Assembly (NCBI RefSeq): GCF_018372875.1
Contig: NZ_JAHAIF010000001.1
Location: 62,001 to 126,000 of the forward strand
Length of the DNA stretch: 64,000 bases
Direction: 5' to 3'
Origin: Clostridium sp.
GTDB lineage: Bacteria > Bacillota > Clostridia > Clostridiales > Clostridiaceae
The notes beneath the pieces were generated by a model. It saw only the letters and a program-made list of their open reading frames with translations. It was not told the DNA's origin and searched no databases. The position numbers and the translations under genes are program-made. This document shows positions 7,981-16,690 of the stretch, one piece after another; positions within the stretch are counted from its first letter, which is position 1, and every line of letters starts with the position of its first letter.

Positions 7981-9708
7981 TTATTGGGCTATATCTATAA
8001 AATCAAATTTCTTAACATCAAATATTCCTTTATCAGTAATCTTTATATCTGGAATTACAGGTAAAGATAAAAATGATAGAGTTAAGAATGGGTTGAAGTT
8101 TATTGTTGGAGCTATCTTTTTTATAGAATTATGAAGTTCTTCTAAATCATTCATTATTGAATTAATAGGTCGGTTAGTAATTAACCCGCCAATTTCTAGC
8201 TTTATAGAAGAAAGTACTTTACCATCTTTAACAACAATAATTCCTCCACCAATTTCGTTTAGTTTTTCAATTGCAAATAGCATGTCTGAATCATTTGTTC
8301 CAACTACTATTAAGTTGTGAGAATCATGAGCTATAGTAGTTGCAATAGCTCCACTTTTTAATTCCATTCCATTAATAATTCCAAGTCCTATATTTCCAGT
8401 TCCTTTATGACGCTCTATAACAGCAACTTTAAGTAGGTCTTTTTCTATATCAGGAATAAATTTATCACTTAGAGAAGAAATTTCTTCTCTTAAATGTATT
8501 GTTTCTAGCTTGTTTGGAATTACTTTAATTACATTAATAATGGATTTGTTATATAGTGTAATATCTAGCTTATCCTTTGAAAGATACTTTATATTTAAAC
8601 TATTTTTTGTTTCAATTTTAGGTGTAGGTATATTATTTTCAACAAGGATACCATTATCTACAACAAGTTGTCCATCTTTATAAACTGATTGAATTTGGAA
8701 GTTTTCTAAATTGTTAAGAATAATAAAATCTGCTTTATAGCCAGGAGCAATAGCACCTAAGTCATTAAGTTTATAACATTCAGCAGAATTTAATGATGCT
8801 ATCTGAATAGCTGTTTCTGGATTTAAACCTGTCTTTATGGCATATCTAATAGAATTATCAATAGAACCGTTTAATATTAAGTCGTCTATGTGTCGATCAT
8901 CAGTGCAGAAGCAAAGTCTTCTGCTATTTTTTATTGAAGCAACCTTTATTAATTCCTTTAAATTTTTAGCTACAGTACCTTCGCGAATTAGTACATACAT
9001 TCCACGTCTAATTCTATCAATTACTTCTTCTTTTAGATGACATTCATGATCAGTTCTTATATTTGCAGTACAATAAGCATTAAGAGTTTCTATATTTAAT
9101 CCAGCACCGTGTCCATCTATTCTAAGGTTAAGATTTTTTGCATCACATATTTTATTAATCATATCTTCTTCACAATTAACTACAGAAGGGAAGTCCATAA
9201 CTTCTGCTAATCCTAATACTCGAGCATTAGAATAGAGTTTAGATAGATCCTTACTTGTTAAAATTGCACCTGAATTTTCAAAAGAAGTTGCAGGTACACA
9301 AGAAGGAAGCATAAAGAAAAAATTAAAGGGAAGTCCTTCACTTAGTTCTAGCATAAGTTTTATACCATCTAATCCAAGGACGTTGGCTATTTCATGGGGA
9401 TCAGCAATTAATGAAGTTACACCATGAAGAAGAGCAGCTTTGCAATATTCAGCTGGAGTGGTTAGGGAAGATTCAATATGAGCATGAGCATCTATTAAAC
9501 CAGGGCATATATACTTTCCTGTACCATCGATAATTTCATTTCCATGGTAGTTTCCAATTCCAACAATATACCCATTTTTAATCCCTACATCTGAAATGAA
9601 GGTTTCTTGTCCAAAGACATCAATTATAGATATGTTTTTTATTACTAAATCACAAGGGATACTTTTATTTGCCCCCTTTATTTGTTCAATAAAATTAAAT
9701 TTATTCAT
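7981..9708 (-). CDS. ade: Adenine deaminase
   Basis: Amidohydrolase of 575 residues converting adenine to hypoxanthine and ammonia, a purine salvage step. The metal-binding motif PGLIDAHAHIESS, the ADPHEIANVLG motif, the GHGAG and FCTDDRH segments and the adenine-deaminase-specific C-terminal domain are all present at the family's usual length. I start it at the ATG at 9708, because GAGGTGG lies directly ahead of it and would overlap the alternative GTG at 9717. The leader carries a purine riboswitch, so expression should respond to intracellular purines. No other purine gene is adjacent. Confidence 0.96.
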   Translation of the reverse strand: MNKFNFIEQIKGANKSIPCDLVIKNISIIDVFGQETFISDVGIKNGYIVGIGNYHGNEIIDGTGKYICPGLIDAHAHIESSLTTPAEYCKAALLHGVTSLIADPHEIANVLGLDGIKLMLELSEGLPFNFFFMLPSCVPATSFENSGAILTSKDLSKLYSNARVLGLAEVMDFPSVVNCEEDMINKICDAKNLNLRIDGHGAGLNIETLNAYCTANIRTDHECHLKEEVIDRIRRGMYVLIREGTVAKNLKELIKVASIKNSRRLCFCTDDRHIDDLILNGSIDNSIRYAIKTGLNPETAIQIASLNSAECYKLNDLGAIAPGYKADFIILNNLENFQIQSVYKDGQLVVDNGILVENNIPTPKIETKNSLNIKYLSKDKLDITLYNKSIINVIKVIPNKLETIHLREEISSLSDKFIPDIEKDLLKVAVIERHKGTGNIGLGIINGMELKSGAIATTIAHDSHNLIVVGTNDSDMLFAIEKLNEIGGGIIVVKDGKVLSSIKLEIGGLITNRPINSIMNDLEELHNSIKKIAPTINFNPFLTLSFLSLPVIPDIKITDKGIFDVKKFDFIDIAQ

Positions 9709-9754
9709 ATAATCCACCTCTATTAATTTTATTCAACCCATGAGGCATATATAC

Positions 9755-9830
9755 TTAATTAGCCTAGTAATACTATTTACGGTAGTATTGTAGATACGCT
9801 CAAACCATATTATTGAGCTTATAGGTTGAT
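9755..9830 (-). promoter_or_regulatory. Purine riboswitch (guanine-type aptamer) in the ade leader
   Basis: On the minus strand the three-way junction can be drawn completely. P1 is CCTA/TAGG (9822-9825 with 9763-9766), P2 is GCTCAA/TTGAGC with loop TAATATGGT, P3 is AATACTA/TAGTATT with loop CCGTAAA, and J2/3 reads GTATCTAC. J3/1 reads ACT, so the ligand-pairing base corresponds to C74, as in guanine/hypoxanthine aptamers, not U74 as in adenine ones. Downstream, GCCTCA (9741-9746) can pair with the gene's GAGG (9717-9720), and also with AGGC at the 3' side of P1, suggesting control of translation. The direction of the switch is not certain. Confidence 0.85.
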
Positions 9831-9883
9831 ATTGTGTCTCATTATAATTATAGAGATGGATTGTGTCAAAGGTAAAATTATAC

Positions 9884-10906
9884 TTATATTAGTTTAATGC
9901 AAACAGGGGATGGTACCTCTATGCTTCCAACATGATTAATTAATCTACCAGTATCTTCGGAAATTTCAAAAATAACCAAAGAAGAGGAGTCTTGATTTGT
10001 AATAAGTATGTATTTACCATCTTCACTTATAGCAAAATCTCTAGGGCAGGATCCAAAGGTAGGCTTATGCTCTACCAATGATAAGGCTCCTGTTGCATTA
10101 TCTATTTTAAAGCAAGCTATTGAGTTATTTCCTCTATCTGAAGTATAAATAAATTTGCCATTTGGATGAATATGTATAGCAGCTCCAGATTTTACACCAG
10201 TATATTTGTTTGGCAGTGTTGAAAGTATATTTATTAGCATTAAATGCCCCTTATTATATTGAAATGAGGCTATTTCAGAAGATAATTCAGTTAATACATA
10301 GACGAATTTACCATTTGGGTGAAAGGCTAAATGTCTAGGGCCACAACCTTTACTAAATTTTACTCTTAAGTCTTCTCTTTCAATAAAATTATTTTCTTTA
10401 ACCTCATAAAGATTAATATAATCTTGCCCTAGGTCTATTGTTAAAAGAAAGTTTTCTTCTAGGTCAAGGTCAGCATAATGAATATGAGGGGTATTATTGG
10501 TGTGAGTTAATGTCTTTATTGGTTTGCCTATTCTGTGGCCATCTTCAATTGGATAAACATTAACTTTATTATGGTGATAGTTTGCAGTAAAAATTAAGCC
10601 TTGTTTATTAGAAAAGTTAATATAGCAAGGTGGATTTTCTGTTTCAAGAACAGAATTTATTCTTTCAAGAGATAGGTTTTCTTTTATTCTGAAAGAAGTT
10701 ACTCCTCCTAAATCATTATCTTTAGAGGCTGAATATAAAATATTATTTTCTTTATCTATAGCTAGATAGGATGGTTTTTCTATTTCATAAGCTAAAGCGT
10801 TTGTCTTAAAGACTTTGTTTTCACAATCAAATTCAAAGTTATAGATTCCTCTACTGTTCTTATTTGTATAAGTTCCAATAAAACCTTTTAAAAGAGTTTT
10901 ATCCAT
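9884..10906 (-). CDS. Lactonase family protein (seven-bladed beta-propeller, 6-phosphogluconolactonase-like)
   Basis: A 340-residue propeller protein of the Pgl/YkgB family. Repeated blade motifs are visible: IGTYTNKNSRGIY at the N-terminus, PSYLAIDKENN, GPRHLAFHPNGKFVYVLTE, HIHPNGKFIYTSDRGNNSI and CPRDFAISEDGKYILITNQ. Characterised relatives hydrolyse 6-phosphogluconolactone, but the family also contains enzymes of other substrates and no oxidative pentose phosphate gene is nearby. The start is the ATG at 10906, preceded by GGAGGTGATT; an in-frame ATG eight codons upstream has no such site. Divergent from metA. Confidence 0.85.
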   Translation of the reverse strand: MDKTLLKGFIGTYTNKNSRGIYNFEFDCENKVFKTNALAYEIEKPSYLAIDKENNILYSASKDNDLGGVTSFRIKENLSLERINSVLETENPPCYINFSNKQGLIFTANYHHNKVNVYPIEDGHRIGKPIKTLTHTNNTPHIHYADLDLEENFLLTIDLGQDYINLYEVKENNFIEREDLRVKFSKGCGPRHLAFHPNGKFVYVLTELSSEIASFQYNKGHLMLINILSTLPNKYTGVKSGAAIHIHPNGKFIYTSDRGNNSIACFKIDNATGALSLVEHKPTFGSCPRDFAISEDGKYILITNQDSSSLVIFEISEDTGRLINHVGSIEVPSPVCIKLI

Positions 10907-10956
10907 ACAATCACCTCCAAATATTTCCATACAATTATATCATAAAAGGAAAAAAT

Positions 10957-10985
10957 TTGTATAACCACTTCTTGGAATATATAAT
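10957..10985 (+). promoter_or_regulatory. Predicted sigma-A promoter of metA
   Basis: TTGTAT (10957-10962) and TATAAT (10980-10985) with a 17-base spacer, about 50 bases before the metA ribosome binding site. No S-box or T-box fits in the short leader. Confidence 0.6.
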
Positions 10986-11037
10986 AGTTTTATGGTGGTA
11001 GTAATTATATCAAAGAAATAAAAAGGGGGATGACGTT

Positions 11038-11961
11038 ATGCCATTAAAAATTAATAGGGAGTTACCAGCTTACAAAGTATTAAGTGGGGAAAATATATTT
11101 GTAATGAATGATGAAAGGGCAGAAACGCAAGATATAAGACCTTTAAGAATAGCAATTTTAAATTTAATGCCTAAGAAAATTCAGGCTGAGAATCAATTGT
11201 TAAGATATTTATCCAATACTCCATTACAAGTGGAAATTAAGTTGCTACAAACTAAAAGTTATACATCTCATAATACGCCATTAGATCATTTAAATAAGTT
11301 CTATAGCTATTTTGAAGAGGTTGCAAATGAGAAGTTTGATGGATTAATAATTACAGGTGCACCTGTTGAACAAATGGAATTTGAAGAGGTTGCATATTGG
11401 GATGAATTAAAGGAAATAATGGAGTGGAGTAAAAGTAATGTTTATTCGACCTTACACATATGTTGGGGAGCTCAAGCTGGGTTGTATTACCATTATAGAG
11501 TGCCAAAGTATCAATTAGGAAATAAGATGTTTGGGGTTTTTGCTCATAGAGTGCTAAAGGAAAATGTTGAATTAACGAGGGGACTTGATGATACCTTTTT
11601 TGCACCACATTCAAGACATACAGAAATAAAGAGTAAGGATATAGAAAAGGTTAAGGAATTAGAAATACTTTCAGAATCTGATGATGCAGGAGTATTTATT
11701 GTTTCTACAAGTGACTACAGAAAGGTATTTATTACAGGACATTTAGAGTATGATAGAGAAACCCTAAAAGATGAATACTTTAGAGATAAAGAAAAGGGCT
11801 TAGAAATTTGTATTCCTGAAAATTATTTTCCAAATGATGATACAACTTTAGAGCCAGTTATGTCTTGGAGGGGGAGTGCACACATAGTATTTGCCAATTG
11901 GTTAAATTATTGTGTATATCAAAACACACCATTTAATATTAATGATATTAGAAATGATTAA
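11038..11961 (+). CDS. metA: Homoserine O-acetyltransferase (MetA family)
   Basis: First committed enzyme of methionine biosynthesis from homoserine, 307 residues. Nucleophile Cys142 sits in HICWGAQAG and the catalytic His/Glu region is [11 protein letters not shown]. In this family residue 111 decides the acyl donor: Gly in the succinyl-CoA enzymes of enterobacteria, Glu in the acetyl-CoA enzymes of Bacillus and relatives. Here GAPVE places Glu at 111, so acetyl-CoA is predicted despite many annotations reading succinyltransferase. AAGGGGGA precedes the ATG. It is followed 12 bases later by a phosphatase gene, possibly on the same transcript. Confidence 0.94.
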   Translation: MPLKINRELPAYKVLSGENIFVMNDERAETQDIRPLRIAILNLMPKKIQAENQLLRYLSNTPLQVEIKLLQTKSYTSHNTPLDHLNKFYSYFEEVANEKFDGLIITGAPVEQMEFEEVAYWDELKEIMEWSKSNVYSTLHICWGAQAGLYYHYRVPKYQLGNKMFGVFAHRVLKENVELTRGLDDTFFAPHSRHTEIKSKDIEKVKELEILSESDDAGVFIVSTSDYRKVFITGHLEYDRETLKDEYFRDKEKGLEICIPENYFPNDDTTLEPVMSWRGSAHIVFANWLNYCVYQNTPFNINDIRND

Positions 11962-11973
11962 AAAGGAATAATT

Positions 11974-12975
11974 ATGAAGTATTTTGAAGAGGTAAAGTGC
12001 ATACGATTAGCTGATAATAAATTAAAAATAACATGGGAAGAACCTAAAAATTCGGTTGTAAAAATATATTTAGAAAATGATGATGAGGAATTATTAATAG
12101 AAAGAATTGAGAATAGTAATGAAGTTATATTTATAGATCCAGATAATAAAAGGAGATCATTATTTCGTTTAAAATCTGATGGATATAACTCTGAATTAGT
12201 TGGAGAAGCAATACTTCCCTTTATAGGAGTGCATCATTTTAGAGATATAGGTGGATATAGAACTAGGGATGGTAGAAGAGTTAAATGGAACACATTTTAT
12301 AGGTCAGATAAATTATCAGATTTAACAGAAGAAGATATTGAATATTTTAAGGCTTTAGGTATAAAAACAATTTTAGATTTAAGGTCTAAGGGAGAGGTGC
12401 TATCTTCACCTGATCCTAATATTGAAGGTGTTAAATATATAAATATTTCTGGTATGTCAGAGTTAGATAATAATAAGGGAAACTTTGATATGGTATCTAT
12501 TTTTAATCAAAATTATTTAGAGAATTTTGATGGAAAGAAATTTCTTATGGATGGATATAGAAGTGCAGTTTTTAATAATCTTGCCTATAAGGAATTAATA
12601 GATTGTATGGAAAATGAAGAAAGGATGCCTATTTTATTTCATTGCACTGCTGGAAAAGATAGGACTGGATTTGCGTCTGCACTTATCTTATTAATTCTTG
12701 GAGTTCCAGAAGAAACAGTAATTAAGGATTATTTACTAAGTAATGAATATAGAAAGAGTAAAAATGAAGAAATAATTAAATCTATAAAAAAGATATCTAA
12801 TAATCCTAAACATTTTGAGCTATTAAATATGATGCTAGAAGTAAGAAGAGAATATATAGAAGCATCCTTTAAAGAAATAAGGGATAAATATGAAAACATA
12901 GATAAGTATTTAGAGATAGAATATGGGTTAAGTAAAACTAAGAGAAGAGAATTAAAGAAAAGATATCTTTATTAG
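11974..12975 (+). CDS. Tyrosine phosphatase (Y_phosphatase3 family)
   Basis: A 333-residue cytosolic phosphatase. The N-terminal 80 residues form a beta-rich fibronectin-like segment, followed by the phosphatase domain with FRDIGGYRTRDGR, FYRSD and the P-loop HCTAGKDRTG, where Cys224 is the nucleophile and Arg230 binds phosphate. Members act on phosphotyrosine or on phosphoinositides in vitro. No signal peptide, unlike the phosphatase at 1456-2367. It lies 12 bases after metA with only a weak ribosome binding site, so translation may be partly coupled. Confidence 0.88.
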   Translation: MKYFEEVKCIRLADNKLKITWEEPKNSVVKIYLENDDEELLIERIENSNEVIFIDPDNKRRSLFRLKSDGYNSELVGEAILPFIGVHHFRDIGGYRTRDGRRVKWNTFYRSDKLSDLTEEDIEYFKALGIKTILDLRSKGEVLSSPDPNIEGVKYINISGMSELDNNKGNFDMVSIFNQNYLENFDGKKFLMDGYRSAVFNNLAYKELIDCMENEERMPILFHCTAGKDRTGFASALILLILGVPEETVIKDYLLSNEYRKSKNEEIIKSIKKISNNPKHFELLNMMLEVRREYIEASFKEIRDKYENIDKYLEIEYGLSKTKRRELKKRYLY

Positions 12976-13087
12976 AATGTTATTACAATAAAGAATAAAA
13001 TTTGACAAATTTAAATAAAAATATTGTAATTACTCCGAATTTTAATATATAATTTTGAATTATACTAAAGAAAATGGAGTGGATTAC

Positions 13088-14440
13088 GTGGAACAGAAGA
13101 GAGAAAAATTTTCATCTAGTCTTACTGTGTTTTTTGCTACCTTAAGTTCAGCTGTAGGTTTAGGTAATATATGGATGTTTCCATATGTTGTAGGTCAAAA
13201 TGGAGGAGCAGCTTTTATAATTGTTTACTTAGGGTGTGTATTATTGATTGGTTTACCAACATTAATAAGCGAATTCGTAGTAGGTAGAGGAACAAGAAAA
13301 AATGTATGTGGAGCTATATCAAAAGTCACAAATAAGAGAAGATTTAAATCAATAGGATATATAGCAGTGCTATCAACATTTTGTATGCTATTTTTTTATA
13401 CAGTAGTTGCAGGATGGGTGTATTCATATGTTTTTAAAGCCTTATTTGGTGTACTTAAAGGAGTTACAGCAGAAGAGGCTGCACAAATTTTCAACAGTAC
13501 AAGCTTAGGTCCTATTTCACCAATTATATGGCAACTTATAGTTTTAGTAGTTGCGGGTTCTATATTAGGTATGGGTGTTAAAAGTGGTATAGAAAAGTTA
13601 ACCAAAGTACTTATGCCAATATTAATGGGATTATTAATACTATGTGTAGTAAGAAGTTTAACTCTTCCAGGTGCATATAGTGGTATAGAATTTTTATTAA
13701 AGCCTGATTTTTCTAAGGTAACAGTAGGTGTAATTTTATCAGCCTTAGGGCTAGCTTTCTTTAAGTTGTCTGTAGGTACAGGTACTATGGTAACATACGG
13801 TAGTTATTTTACTGAAGATAATGATTTAATAGGAACAGCAGGAAAGGTTGCTATAGCTGATACTGGAGTATCATTGCTTGCAGGACTTGCTATTTTTCCA
13901 GCAGTTTTTTCTTTTGGACTAGCTCCAACTGAAGGACCAGGATTATTATTTAATACAGTGCCATTAATATTTGCAAAAATGCCAGGAGGAAGTATTTTAT
14001 CAATAATCTTCTTTGGATTAACTGCTATGGCAGCAACTATGGCAACTATATCCTTATTAGAGGTTCTTATAGCTTTATTTACTGAAGAATTAAAGATTTC
14101 AAGAAAAAAATCTATAATAATAAATGTTTTAATAATTGCTTTAATAGGTTCACTAGCTGCATTATCAGCTAATCCAGATGGAGTTTTAGCCAATATAAAG
14201 ATTTTTGGGTTTACAATATTTGATTCGTTAGACAAGTTTGTTTCTAATATATTATTACCTATAAATGGATTGCTAGTGATACTTCTTTTAGGATATGGAC
14301 TATCAAAAGAATTTATAATAGAACAGTTAACTAATAAGGGAACATTAAAGAATCAAAAAATGGTTGCTTTGTTAATGTTTGTAATAAAGTGTGTTACACC
14401 TATTCTAATATTAATAGTATTTGTTAAAAGTTTCATTTAA
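13088..14440 (+). CDS. Sodium-dependent transporter, neurotransmitter:sodium symporter (SNF) family
   Basis: An eleven- to twelve-segment secondary transporter of 450 residues that couples Na+ entry to uptake of an amino acid or related amine. The hallmark first helix SSAVGLGNIWMFPYVVGQNGG (as SAVGLGNIW then FPYVVGQNGG) holds Na+ and substrate-binding residues. GTG at 13088 is preferred because GGAG lies eight bases ahead; an in-frame TTG at 13055 has no ribosome binding site. The length and eleven-helix-like end resemble MhsT/Tyt1-type bacterial members. The substrate is unknown. Single-gene unit with its own terminator. Confidence 0.92.
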   Translation: MEQKREKFSSSLTVFFATLSSAVGLGNIWMFPYVVGQNGGAAFIIVYLGCVLLIGLPTLISEFVVGRGTRKNVCGAISKVTNKRRFKSIGYIAVLSTFCMLFFYTVVAGWVYSYVFKALFGVLKGVTAEEAAQIFNSTSLGPISPIIWQLIVLVVAGSILGMGVKSGIEKLTKVLMPILMGLLILCVVRSLTLPGAYSGIEFLLKPDFSKVTVGVILSALGLAFFKLSVGTGTMVTYGSYFTEDNDLIGTAGKVAIADTGVSLLAGLAIFPAVFSFGLAPTEGPGLLFNTVPLIFAKMPGGSILSIIFFGLTAMAATMATISLLEVLIALFTEELKISRKKSIIINVLIIALIGSLAALSANPDGVLANIKIFGFTIFDSLDKFVSNILLPINGLLVILLLGYGLSKEFIIEQLTNKGTLKNQKMVALLMFVIKCVTPILILIVFVKSFI

Positions 14441-14464
14441 TAAATGTGTAAAATATTGTATAAT

Positions 14465-14500
14465 AAAGAAAAGTCCATGATAGGGCTTTTCTTTATTTAT
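14465..14500 (+). terminator. Rho-independent terminator after sodium symporter
   Basis: AAAGAAAAGTCC (14465-14476) pairs with GGGCTTTTCTTT (14483-14494), followed by ATTTAT. Confidence 0.85.
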
Positions 14501-14528
14501 GCTTTATTGTGGAAGTAGGAGAGATAAA

Positions 14529-15224
14529 ATGGGTTATAAGATATTAATTTGTGATGATGAAAAAGAAATATTAGAATTAATAGAGCTATACCTAGGAAAA
14601 GAAGGGTATAGTGTTGTAAAAGCAAACGATGGACAAGAAGCCCTTGAAAAAGTAAAAAACGATACTGATTTTGATTTGGCAATTGTAGATATAATGATGC
14701 CTCGTGTAGATGGGTATAAGGTGATTAAAGAGATAAGAAAACTATACAATATACCAATAATAATGCTATCAGCCAAGAATCAAGATTCTGACAAAATATT
14801 GGGCTTGGATTTAGGTGCAGATGATTATATTACCAAACCATTTAATCCTTTAGAATTAGTAGCTAGGGTTAATGCTCAGATAAGAAGGGTATATAAATTA
14901 AGTGCAAAAGAGAATGATTCTCCTAAGATAGTTATAGGAGATATAGTATTAGATACATATAATGTAAAACTTATAGTTAGAGGAAAAGAAGTAGAAGTAA
15001 CATCTATAGAGTATGGAATATTAAAGTACTTAATGGAGAACGCAGGAAGAATATTAACAAAAAATCAAATTTTTGAAGCAGTATGGAACGAAGCGTTCTT
15101 AAGTGGTGATAATACTATAATGGTGCATATTAGTAGACTTAGGGATAAGATAGAGGAAGATTCTAGAAGTCCTATATATTTAAAGACTGTTAGGGGTCTT
15201 GGATATAAGTTTGAAAAAAGGTAA
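14529..15224 (+). CDS. OmpR/PhoB-family response regulator
   Basis: A 231-residue two-domain regulator. Receiver domain residues 1-118: acidic pair in ICDDEKE, phosphoacceptor Asp54 in IVDIMMPR, and switch Lys103 in ITKPFNP. The winged-helix DNA-binding domain covers about residues 130-231, ending in VRGLGYKFEKR. ATG at 14529 is chosen because AGGAGA lies just before it; an ATG ten codons upstream lies against the preceding terminator. The partner kinase starts six bases after its stop. Target genes cannot be told from the window. Confidence 0.95.
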   Translation: MGYKILICDDEKEILELIELYLGKEGYSVVKANDGQEALEKVKNDTDFDLAIVDIMMPRVDGYKVIKEIRKLYNIPIIMLSAKNQDSDKILGLDLGADDYITKPFNPLELVARVNAQIRRVYKLSAKENDSPKIVIGDIVLDTYNVKLIVRGKEVEVTSIEYGILKYLMENAGRILTKNQIFEAVWNEAFLSGDNTIMVHISRLRDKIEEDSRSPIYLKTVRGLGYKFEKR

Positions 15225-15230
15225 AGTACT

Positions 15231-16652
15231 ATGAAAAAAAGAAATGATAAACTCTTAATTTCTTTATTTAAAAATTATATTACATTTGTAATAATACTAG
15301 CTAGTATATTTTTATTAGCATACACCTACTTGGGATATAAAATGTCAAAGTCTATGGAGGATCAGGGGGCACCAGTATTAGATTTGCTTCATGGAAAATA
15401 TGATGATTATTCTAAGCTAAATGAAGATGTACTAATAAAACTTGAAGGTTTTATTGAAGTTTTAGGTAGTGAAAGAAATGTTATTTATAGAATGGGAAAA
15501 ATACCTAATGATGAAACATTAAAGGATTCATATTCTGAATATGAGCTGTTACAGACAATTAGTATGAGTGATAATGATAAAAGATATTTTGTGCTAGTTG
15601 ATACAGTAGAAGAGGATAATGACTTTAAAACTATATTGATTAGAGTACCAGAGGATAAAGTTTCTTTAGCTGTTAATATTTTTTCTGTACCCTATAGTTT
15701 AGGAAAGCCATTATTTAAACTTTATATAAAGGTTATAAGTATAGCATTAGTATTTTTTATAATTAGTATTGTAGCCTACAGTATTTGGACGGCTAAGAAG
15801 TTTAAGAAGCCATTAAGTAAAATAGATAATGCATTAGGAAAAGTTATAGATGGTGATTATGAAGAAAAGTTAGTTTTGGATGGAGAGAAAGAGTTTATAG
15901 TAATAAGTGATACAATTAATTATTTAATTGATAAGCTTAAAGCAAGTAGAGAAGAAAACAAGAAACTTGAAGAAAGTAAAACAAGAATGTTAATAGACTT
16001 ATCTCATGATATAAAAACACCTATTACTACAATAAGGGGATTTTCAGCAGCATTATATGAAAATCTTATAGAAGAAGAGGAACAAAGAAAGAGATACTAT
16101 AAAACTATATACAACAAATCAGAAAAGGTTGGGGAATTGGTAGATGACCTTTTTGAGTTTGTAAAACTAGAGAGTGTTCAGTATAAGTTGAAATTAGAAG
16201 TTGTAGATATTTGTGAGTTTTTAAGGCAGTTAATTGCTGAATATTTTGATGAAATAAGTGAAAGAGAATTTGAACTGGTAGTGAATATTCCAGAAATAGT
16301 AATAGAATTAAAGATAGATAAGAGATTGTTTAAGAGAGCTATTAGTAATTTAATAGATAATTCATTAAAATATAACCCATCAGGAACTAGGTTGAAAATA
16401 GAGCTTAGGGATTTAGGGAAATATATTGTTATAGAAGTTTCAGATAATGGAGTAGGAATAGCGGATGAGATAAAAGATACACTTTTTGATCCTTTTGTAA
16501 GAGGAGATTCTAGCAGAAAAAGTGATGGTGGTTCGGGATTAGGATTATCTATTGCTAAGAAAATAGTAGAAAACCATAATGGTGAAATTTCTATAGTAAA
16601 AAGAAAAAATGATGATATAACTATATTTTATATTAGAATGAATAAATACTAA
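15231..16652 (+). CDS. Membrane sensor histidine kinase
   Basis: A 473-residue kinase partnering the preceding response regulator. Transmembrane segments lie near residues 15-33 and 167-186, enclosing an extracytoplasmic sensor of about 130 residues. Then come a HAMP linker (187-240), the dimerisation/phosphoacceptor domain with His259 in LSHDIKTPIT, and the ATPase domain with N box NLIDNSLKYNP, G1 DNGVGI, F box FDPFVRG and G2 GGSGLGLSI. All catalytic boxes are intact. The sensor domain gives no ligand clue. No transporter or resistance gene follows. Confidence 0.94.
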   Translation: MKKRNDKLLISLFKNYITFVIILASIFLLAYTYLGYKMSKSMEDQGAPVLDLLHGKYDDYSKLNEDVLIKLEGFIEVLGSERNVIYRMGKIPNDETLKDSYSEYELLQTISMSDNDKRYFVLVDTVEEDNDFKTILIRVPEDKVSLAVNIFSVPYSLGKPLFKLYIKVISIALVFFIISIVAYSIWTAKKFKKPLSKIDNALGKVIDGDYEEKLVLDGEKEFIVISDTINYLIDKLKASREENKKLEESKTRMLIDLSHDIKTPITTIRGFSAALYENLIEEEEQRKRYYKTIYNKSEKVGELVDDLFEFVKLESVQYKLKLEVVDICEFLRQLIAEYFDEISEREFELVVNIPEIVIELKIDKRLFKRAISNLIDNSLKYNPSGTRLKIELRDLGKYIVIEVSDNGVGIADEIKDTLFDPFVRGDSSRKSDGGSGLGLSIAKKIVENHNGEISIVKRKNDDITIFYIRMNKY

Positions 16653-16690
16653 AAAGGTCCTGAGTATAGTACAGGACCTTTTTAATTTTT
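16651..16690. terminator. Bidirectional rho-independent terminator
   Basis: Perfect 12-bp stem AAAAAGGTCCTG / CAGGACCTTTTT (16651-16662 with 16672-16683), followed by TTTTTAATTTTT. It separates the kinase from the convergent prenyltransferase-like gene. Confidence 0.9.

Noticed and set aside
10931..11037. SAM riboswitch or T-box before metA
   Set aside because: Only about 50 bases separate the promoter from the ribosome site, too short for either element.
12984..13037. 9-bp inverted repeat ATTACAATA / TATTGTAAT around a TTGACA upstream of the symporter
   Set aside because: Could be a looped operator, but the arms are AT-rich, about 35 bases apart, and no regulator is implicated; chance is likely.
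13804..14235. 143-codon frame antisense to the sodium symporter
   Set aside because: No start signal and no recognisable domain; it mirrors the symporter's codon pattern.
14499..14528. Longer start for the response regulator
   Set aside because: The ATG at 14499 lies on the tail of the preceding terminator and has no ribosome site; the ATG at 14529 does.
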